NCBI GenBank assembly: GCA_035292605.1
Contig: DATDPT010000042.1
Location: 1 to 29,978 of the forward strand
Direction: 5' to 3'
DNA from: JALYNX01 sp035292605
GTDB lineage: Bacteria > Actinomycetota > Acidimicrobiia > Spongiisociales > ZC4RG35
DNA length: 29,978 nucleotides
Made by a program: the position numbers and the translations under genes. How positions within the stretch are numbered: position 1 is the stretch's first letter; every line of letters begins with the position of its first letter. Below the pieces are notes generated by a model. That model saw only the letters and a program-made list of their open reading frames with translations. It had not been told where the DNA came from and did not search any database. Positions 24,959 to 29,978 of the stretch are shown piece by piece.

Positions 24959-25966
24959 TCACTTGATGGCTACCGCTTGCGGCGGTGACCCCACTCCCCC
25001 ACGGATGTTGAAGGGCACCGAGACCAGGAGGAAGGCGTAAGCAGCGTCTCGGGCGCAGTCCTCGGCGAGCTCGTCGAGAGCCCAGAACTCTCCCAGCGGG
25101 ATCCCGAGCAGGGGCAGACACTGGAAGTGCAGGTAGAACTGGGGATCGGGCGCCATGGATTCGACTCCACCGGAGTCGCAGGCGATCGCGGCGAAATGCC
25201 GGTCCCAGATCCATGCGATCATCTGGCGCGAGGGCTCCAGACCCGGGGCCCGCAGAGTGTCCCGGTTGATCAATCGTGTCCGCTCCGTTGGGGACTGGGA
25301 GAGGAGGAACCGCATCCAGCCCGTATGTAGCAACAGAATGTCGCCGGTCTCGATCGTCACTCCCTGCGCCTCGGCAGTCCCCTCGAGATCAGCAACGGTG
25401 ATCTGGTAGGAGCTTTCGACGTCGAAAGCCCGACCGGCGTCGGAGAGATGTTTGGCAACGTCGAGCAGCACCCCCCGTCCGACGATGGCGCGTTTGGCCC
25501 ATTGGTCGACCCCGAGCTTGGTCCCCACCCCCCCATGGATCTCGGAATCGGCAACACCGTTGTAGTTTCCGAACTCGCGATGGCGCACGTGGGTGAGACC
25601 ATCCCACTGGCTGCCGGCTTGTAGCCAGAGCCCGTCGACATAATCGTCGCGATCGAAATGTCCTCCGGCGGCATCGTCGGCGCCGCCGGGCTGAAAGCCT
25701 CGGGCCTCATGGCCGACGTGAAGGATGTGGTGCCTGACCGGTGTGCGCCATGCGAGTTGAGGGTCGAGCTCTTCGAGTGGCAGATTGAGAGGAAACACGG
25801 CGCCTCGTCGGACCAGAGCGACAGCGTTCCGGGTGCGCTCGTCGGTCAGGAGGTTTAACGTCCCGAGCTGATCGTCGTCTCCCCAAAGCCCCCAAGACGA
25901 GCCCGGTGGCGCTCCTTCCCTGGTTTCGAGCTCGCGATATGACGGGAGACTCTCGGTCTCGCTCAC
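24959..25966 (-). CDS. Cyclase-family hydrolase (kynurenine formamidase-like)
   Basis: 335 aa protein of the cyclase family (PF04199), metal-dependent hydrolases that open amides, lactams or lactones; kynurenine formamidase and isatin hydrolase are known members. The classic HxGTHxDxPxH motif appears in a variant form, SQWDGLTHVRH at 119-129, followed by NYNG, as in the longer actinobacterial and proteobacterial subgroup. The second part shows LLLHTGW and a C-terminal FNIRGG strand typical of the family. The end of the gene is 9 bp from the permease gene. With the amidohydrolase it suggests that the linked transporter imports an amide or cyclic nitrogen compound, but it could be unrelated. 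Confidence 0.87.
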   Translation of the reverse strand: MSETESLPSYRELETREGAPPGSSWGLWGDDDQLGTLNLLTDERTRNAVALVRRGAVFPLNLPLEELDPQLAWRTPVRHHILHVGHEARGFQPGGADDAAGGHFDRDDYVDGLWLQAGSQWDGLTHVRHREFGNYNGVADSEIHGGVGTKLGVDQWAKRAIVGRGVLLDVAKHLSDAGRAFDVESSYQITVADLEGTAEAQGVTIETGDILLLHTGWMRFLLSQSPTERTRLINRDTLRAPGLEPSRQMIAWIWDRHFAAIACDSGGVESMAPDPQFYLHFQCLPLLGIPLGEFWALDELAEDCARDAAYAFLLVSVPFNIRGGVGSPPQAVAIK

Positions 25967-26126
25967 TGGATTCCCCTCCGTTCATGAAGCCGACCTGCCA
26001 CAGGTTCGATCAGAATCTACGCCGAAGTCTCCGTCGGCAACGATGCGCACTCATCGCTGCGGTACCGTCTGGTTGCGAGGCTCCATACGTTCGAGTCGCC
26101 GATCCGTGACGACCAGAATCACTCTC
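25967..26126. other. Divergent gap, nothing specific seen
   Basis: 160 bp between the divergent cyclase-family and archease genes. I found no clear promoter boxes, palindrome or small gene; the archease frame stays open upstream but without start support. Confidence 0.4.
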
Positions 26127-26540
26127 ATGTCCTATCGGGTGCTCTCCCACACTGCGGACACCGGGATCGAAGCGACCGGTGACTCGCTTTCATCCTTGGT
26201 CACGGAGCTGGCGACTGGCATGTTCAGCCTCGTCGCAACCATTGAGCCGTCGGCCGCCGTGCGGTGGACCAAGGTCCGGGTCGAATCGGCCACCCCTGAG
26301 GATCTGGTCGTGGACACCCTCTCCGAGCTGGTCTATCTCTCCGAGATCGAGGACCTCGTCTTTTGCGCCTTCAAGGTCGACTCGAGCCGCGGCGCACTTG
26401 CCATCAGCGTAGAGGCGGGAGGGGTCCCGGTCGCCGCCGTCGAGCCGTCCGGGCCCCCGATCAAGGCAGTCACCTATCACCAGTTGGTGGTCGAGGAGCG
26501 AGAGGATGGGTGGTATGGCCGGGTCTATTTCGATGTCTGA
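26127..26540 (+). CDS. Archease, RtcB activator
   Basis: 137 aa protein of the archease family (PF01951), which speeds the guanylylation of the RNA ligase RtcB and lets it turn over. The family N-terminus SHTADTGIEATGDSL carries the conserved Asp11, and the C-terminal part has IKAVTYHQL and ends in YFDV, where the final Asp belongs to the metal-binding set. Length is typical. The ATG at 26127 is chosen from the family N-terminus; no clear SD precedes it. rtcB follows after 20 bp, so both are expected from one message, a known pairing for RNA repair or splicing. Confidence 0.93.
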   Translation: MSYRVLSHTADTGIEATGDSLSSLVTELATGMFSLVATIEPSAAVRWTKVRVESATPEDLVVDTLSELVYLSEIEDLVFCAFKVDSSRGALAISVEAGGVPVAAVEPSGPPIKAVTYHQLVVEEREDGWYGRVYFDV

Positions 26541-26560
26541 CCATCGGCCCTAGCGCAACG

Positions 26561-28012
26561 GTGATCACACCGGCCAAAATCGAAGCTGTGGAGTACCGAC
26601 GGATATCCGATGTGGTCTGGGAGCTCGCCCCCTTTGGGGCCATGACGGTGCCGGGCAGGATCTTCGCCTCGCAGACGCTCATGGATTTGGTGCTACTGGA
26701 GCACGCGACCGCACAGGTGGCCAACGTCGCCCAGCTGCCGGGGATCAGGAGAGCGTCCTTCGCCATGCCTGACATTCATTGGGGGTACGGGTTCCCCATC
26801 GGCGGGGTGGCCGCCACCGACATCGAGGCCGACGGGGTCGTCTCCCCTGGAGGGGTTGGCTTCGACATTTGCTGCGGCGTGCGGTTGCTCGCATCGAACT
26901 TCACCGAAGCCGACTTCAATTCACACCGGGAACGGGTGATGCGCAACCTGGATCAGAGCATCCCACGAGGGCTGGGCAAGGGAGCGATCGCTCCCGGGGA
27001 CCTGGTGCCCGAGGTGCTCGCCAGGGGGGCTGGAGCCGCCCTCGAAGCCGGCTACGGCTGGGAAGAAGACCTGGAGCGCTGCGAAGAACATGGCACCTCG
27101 GCAGGGGCCGACCCCAAGACCATCAGCGACCACGCCATCGCCCGGGGCGGTGGGCAGCTGGGTTCGCTGGGTGCCGGCAACCACTTCCTCGAAGTACAGG
27201 TGGTGGACGAGGTCCACGACTCGAATGTGGCGCGAGCCTTTGGTCTTGCCGAGGGCATGCTGGTGGTGATGCTCCATTGCGGCTCGAGGGGTCTGGGGCA
27301 TCAGACCTGCACCGACCAGCTTCGGGCAATGGGCCCGGCGATGAGCAGTTACGGGATCACAGTTCCCGACCGTCAACTCGCCTGCGTCCCGGTTCGGTCG
27401 CCCGAAGGCGATCAGTATCTGAGGGCGATGGCAGCCTCGGCCAACTTCGCCTGGGCCAATCGCCACGTGCTGGCCCACGCCGCCCGCCTGGCATTTGCCG
27501 AGTCCTTCGGAGTGTCTCCGGAGAAGACGGGCATGCGTCTGGTCTACGACGTTGCGCACAACCTGGCCAAGATTGAGACCCACGACGTCGACGGTCGGGC
27601 CACCGAGCTGTGTGTCCACCGCAAAGGAGCCACTCGAGCCTTTGGCCCGGGCCACCCCGATCTTCCCGAGGATCTTCGGGCAACGGGGCAGCCGGTACTG
27701 GTCCCAGGATCGATGGGAACCAGCTCTTGGGTTCTCCGCGGCGTGGTCGACAACCCGGCTTTCTTCTCCGCGGCACATGGGGCGGGCCGGGTTATGAGCC
27801 GTAAGCAGGCCAAAGGACGACAGCCTGGATCACGAGTGCGCGACCAACTCGAGGCCGAAGGAATCTCGGTGCGTCCAGGATCGATCCGACTGCTGTCCGA
27901 AGAGGCGCCATACGCCTACAAGGATGTCGATGAGGTTGTCGACGTGTGTGCGCGTGGGCATCTCGCCGCGAAGGTGGCACGGTTACGTCCGGTCGGGGTG
28001 GTCAAGGGATGA
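26561..28012 (+). CDS. rtcB: RNA-splicing ligase RtcB
   Basis: 483 aa RNA ligase that joins 3'-phosphate or 2',3'-cyclic phosphate ends to 5'-OH ends, using GTP and manganese. Metal and catalytic residues can be matched to the Pyrococcus enzyme: Asp102 and Cys105 (FDICCG), Asn207 and His208 (GAGNHF), His239 (MLHCGSRG), His333 (YDVAHNLAK), and the guanylylated His406 (AAHGAGRVMSR). VHRKGATRAF at 352-361 and LRPVGVVKG at the C-terminus are also conserved. The residue before Cys105 is Cys where Asn is usual (DINCG). GTG 26561 fits the family N-terminus (ITPAKIEAVEYRR), but no SD is visible, so translation may be coupled to archease. Confidence 0.96.
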   Translation: MITPAKIEAVEYRRISDVVWELAPFGAMTVPGRIFASQTLMDLVLLEHATAQVANVAQLPGIRRASFAMPDIHWGYGFPIGGVAATDIEADGVVSPGGVGFDICCGVRLLASNFTEADFNSHRERVMRNLDQSIPRGLGKGAIAPGDLVPEVLARGAGAALEAGYGWEEDLERCEEHGTSAGADPKTISDHAIARGGGQLGSLGAGNHFLEVQVVDEVHDSNVARAFGLAEGMLVVMLHCGSRGLGHQTCTDQLRAMGPAMSSYGITVPDRQLACVPVRSPEGDQYLRAMAASANFAWANRHVLAHAARLAFAESFGVSPEKTGMRLVYDVAHNLAKIETHDVDGRATELCVHRKGATRAFGPGHPDLPEDLRATGQPVLVPGSMGTSSWVLRGVVDNPAFFSAAHGAGRVMSRKQAKGRQPGSRVRDQLEAEGISVRPGSIRLLSEEAPYAYKDVDEVVDVCARGHLAAKVARLRPVGVVKG

Positions 28013-28025
28013 CGGGTTCTGTTGC

Positions 28026-29345
28026 TCAAGTCCGAAAGTGGGTGACGAACCAATCCCGAGCCAGTAAGGCCACTCTGTCCATGGCCCCTGGCTCTTCAAA
28101 GAGATGACTGGCGCCTGGCACCACGTCGAGTCGGTTCTCGCAGCTCATCGCGGCCTGGGCCGCCCAGTTCAAGTCGAGGACGACGGTGTCGAGACCGCCC
28201 ACGATGAGAAGGGTGGGCGAGCGAACTTGGGCGAGATGCTGCATGGCCAGGTCGGGCCGTCCACCCCTCGAAACTACCGCTGAGATGGCCCCGCCGAGCT
28301 CGGAGACGGCCCACAAGGCGGCCGCGGCGCCGGTCGAGGCGCCGAAGTACCCGATCGGCTGCGGTGGCCACGCCTCGAGTCTGGTGAGCCAGCCGGTCCC
28401 TTCCACCAGGCGTCGAGCCAGGAGCCCGATGTCGAACACATTTGTCCTGTCAGGCTCCTCGGCCGGCGTCAACAGATCGAAGAGCAACGTCCCCAATCCC
28501 GCCCGGTTCAGGGCTTCGGCGACATGTCGGTTGCGTGGGCTGTGACGGCTGCTCCCCGACCCGTGTGCAAAGAGGACCGTTCCCATCGAGCCATCGGGGA
28601 CTGTCAGGTGCCCACCCAGATCGGCACCACCGACGGTCACTGAGACCTCTTGGTCGATCGGGGGAGGGTCGTCAGCCGACATGGGCGGCCAGGGCACCGA
28701 CCCGCCTTCGACGGTTGGGCTTGCGCGCTCCAAGATGGCAGTGACCTCTTCGTCCGCCGTCTGGGAGAAGTCGAGATAGAACTGACCAATGGCGTAGAAG
28801 GGCTCCGGTGTCTCCACGACGATCACTTCATCGGCGTCCCGGCCCAACCTGGCCCTGACCTCTCTCGGCGCCACCGGGGTGGCCACCACCACCCTCGCCG
28901 CTCCCAACTCCCGCGCCACCTGCGCCGCCGCCCTGGCGGTGGAGCCGGTGGCGATCCCGTCGTCGACGATCACCGCCACCCGGCCCTGTAACGGCTCCCG
29001 GGGACGGCCCCCCCGGAACAGGTGGGCACGTCGATCGAGCTCCGCCCGTTCCGCCCTCTCCACCTCGGCCAGCTCGTTGTCACTCACTCCGGCCATGGAC
29101 ACGATGTGCGAGTCGATGATGCGCACTCCCTCCTCGCCGATGGCACCCATCGCCAACTCTGGTTGATAGGGGACCCCCAGCTTGCGAACAACGATCACAT
29201 CCAGCGGGGCATCCAAGGCCAGGGCGACCTGATGAGCCACCGGAACCCCGCCCCTGGGAAGGCCCAATACGACAACGTCCTGATCCTTGAGATAAAGCAG
29301 ATGCTCGGCCAGCTGGCGTCCTGCCTCGACGCGGTCCCTGAACAT
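28026..29345 (-). CDS. Phosphoribosyltransferase-alpha/beta hydrolase fusion protein
   Basis: 439 aa two-domain protein. Residues about 1-210 form a type I phosphoribosyltransferase fold with the PRPP loop VIVDDGIATGSTA at 126-138. Residues about 235-439 form a dienelactone-hydrolase-like alpha/beta hydrolase with nucleophile Ser337 (GASTG), Asp386 (GGLDTVV) and His414 (GASHLF), so both active sites look intact. The same fusion is known in mycobacteria (Rv0571c); its reaction is not established. The ATG at 29345 is fixed by AGGAGGAT at 29351-29358, 5 nt upstream, which rules out a longer frame. The gene is divergent from the YbaK-like gene and ends 13 bp from rtcB. Confidence 0.9.
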   Translation of the reverse strand: MFRDRVEAGRQLAEHLLYLKDQDVVVLGLPRGGVPVAHQVALALDAPLDVIVVRKLGVPYQPELAMGAIGEEGVRIIDSHIVSMAGVSDNELAEVERAERAELDRRAHLFRGGRPREPLQGRVAVIVDDGIATGSTARAAAQVARELGAARVVVATPVAPREVRARLGRDADEVIVVETPEPFYAIGQFYLDFSQTADEEVTAILERASPTVEGGSVPWPPMSADDPPPIDQEVSVTVGGADLGGHLTVPDGSMGTVLFAHGSGSSRHSPRNRHVAEALNRAGLGTLLFDLLTPAEEPDRTNVFDIGLLARRLVEGTGWLTRLEAWPPQPIGYFGASTGAAAALWAVSELGGAISAVVSRGGRPDLAMQHLAQVRSPTLLIVGGLDTVVLDLNWAAQAAMSCENRLDVVPGASHLFEEPGAMDRVALLARDWFVTHFRT

Positions 29346-29511
29346 GACACATCCTCCTATAACCAAGGATGTCGTAACAACCGACCCACATGTAGAGGAA
29401 CAGGTCCCTGTCGAGAAGATGGGATCGATCGCCGCGACCATGTGACCTTTTCCCCTGGTTTGCGATGGAGCAAGGGCGTATCAAAGGTAAGTAGAGCCGA
29501 GGAGACCCATC
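29346..29511. promoter_or_regulatory. Divergent control region with an ACAGG/CCTGT palindrome
   Basis: 166 bp gap. ACAGGTCCCTGT at 29400-29411 has perfect 5-bp arms and lies about 55 bp before the fusion gene and 100 bp before the YbaK-like gene. Read on the minus strand it contains GGGAC followed by a TTCC half, loosely like a DosR box, but the match is partial. AGGAGGAT (29351-29358) and GAGGAG (29499-29504) are the two ribosome binding sites. Confidence 0.4.
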
Positions 29512-29973
29512 ATGTCCGGAGAACAAGTTCGCAACTTTCTAATGGAGCACGGAGTCCGTTATGAGACTCGGACCCATGCCAAATCGTTCACCATCGGTGA
29601 GACCGCCGAGGTGGAGCGCGTCCCTGGCGAGCAGATGGCAAAAGTGGTCATGTTGCACTCGGATGACGGCTTGGTGATGGCGGTGCTCCCGGGGAACCAA
29701 ATGATCGACCTCGACAAGGCCAAGGCCGCGCTCCATTCCACATCCGTGCGACTCGCCGCCGAGACCGAGTTCTCGCCACAGTTCCCGGACTGCGAAATGG
29801 GAGCTGAACCACCGTTCGGACCGCTCTACGAGGTCCCGATGCTGGTGGATCTCGCCCTTCAAAGCGAAGAGATCACGTTCAACGCCGGAAACCACACCGA
29901 GACTCTCACCATGTCCCTCAGCGATTACCTGGAGCTGACCAAGCCAAAGCGGGTCGACCTGGCAGCGACGTAA
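29512..29973 (+). CDS. YbaK/ProX-type aminoacyl-tRNA deacylase domain protein
   Basis: 153 aa single-domain protein of the YbaK/EbsC/ProX superfamily, which hydrolyses mischarged aminoacyl-tRNAs in trans. Supporting features are AKVVMLHSDDG near 44-54, the family motif MGAEPPFGPLY near 101-111, and HTETLTMSLSDYLEL near the C-terminus. Length is typical of stand-alone members. The ATG at 29512 follows GAGGAG by 7 nt. The preferred tRNA (Cys, Pro or Ala types are known) cannot be told from sequence. The gene is complete, with its TAA five bases before the window ends. Confidence 0.9.
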   Translation: MSGEQVRNFLMEHGVRYETRTHAKSFTIGETAEVERVPGEQMAKVVMLHSDDGLVMAVLPGNQMIDLDKAKAALHSTSVRLAAETEFSPQFPDCEMGAEPPFGPLYEVPMLVDLALQSEEITFNAGNHTETLTMSLSDYLELTKPKRVDLAAT

Positions 29974-29978
29974 GGACA

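Noticed and set aside
26043..26126. N-terminal extension of archease
   Set aside because: The conserved archease N-terminus begins at the ATG at 26127; the upstream codons show no conserved features.
29346..29441. N-terminal extension of the phosphoribosyltransferase fusion
   Set aside because: It would place the strong SD at 29351-29358 inside the coding region, and the added residues do not resemble the family.

Overview
The window is compact, GC-rich bacterial chromosome. The gene content suggests a member of the Actinomycetota, possibly an uncultured lineage near Acidimicrobiia. The clues are a long-form LeuA, lipoproteins with short Ser/Thr/Gly-rich linkers, a phosphoribosyltransferase-hydrolase fusion of the mycobacterial type, GTG starts and one apparently leaderless promoter. 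This placement is an inference, because no rRNA or other phylogenetic marker is present. I saw no tRNA, rRNA, CRISPR array, insertion sequence or phage gene.

Region 1 (1-5486) is a D-xylose locus. A class II xylose isomerase on + converges on a minus-strand operon xylF-xylH-xylG-SDR, an ABC importer of the CUT2 type. A strong hairpin separates the binding-protein gene from the permease gene. Region 2 (5570-11455) holds a membrane-anchored CRTAC1/UnbV-type beta-propeller protein followed by an M24-fold protein that lacks the usual metal ligands. Facing them is a minus-strand pair, an UnbU/RnfD-like membrane protein with an extra C-terminal domain and a Gfo/Idh/MocA oxidoreductase. The UnbV and UnbU families are known from enediyne clusters, but no enediyne polyketide synthase is present here.

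Region 3 (11599-15581) contains a lipoprotein, leuA with a hairpin over its ribosome-binding region, a small membrane protein, and an ArsR regulator/SRPBCC pair driven by what looks like a leaderless, autoregulated promoter. Region 4 (15654-25966) appears to be a catabolic regulon for an unidentified small molecule. It has a beta-hydroxyacid dehydrogenase, a cupin, a LacI repressor, a zinc alcohol dehydrogenase, an amidohydrolase translationally coupled to a two-domain ABC ATPase, a binding lipoprotein, a permease and a cyclase-family hydrolase. TGCAA/TTGCA palindromes lie in the control regions of most of these units. The transporter again carries a strong hairpin between the binding-protein and permease genes.

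Region 5 (26127-29973) is an RNA-repair operon (archease-rtcB), then a phosphoribosyltransferase/alpha-beta-hydrolase fusion divergent from a YbaK/ProX-type deacylase. Genes are packed tightly. All six convergent gene pairs are separated by 28 bp or less, and one pair overlaps. No gap exceeds 300 bases.
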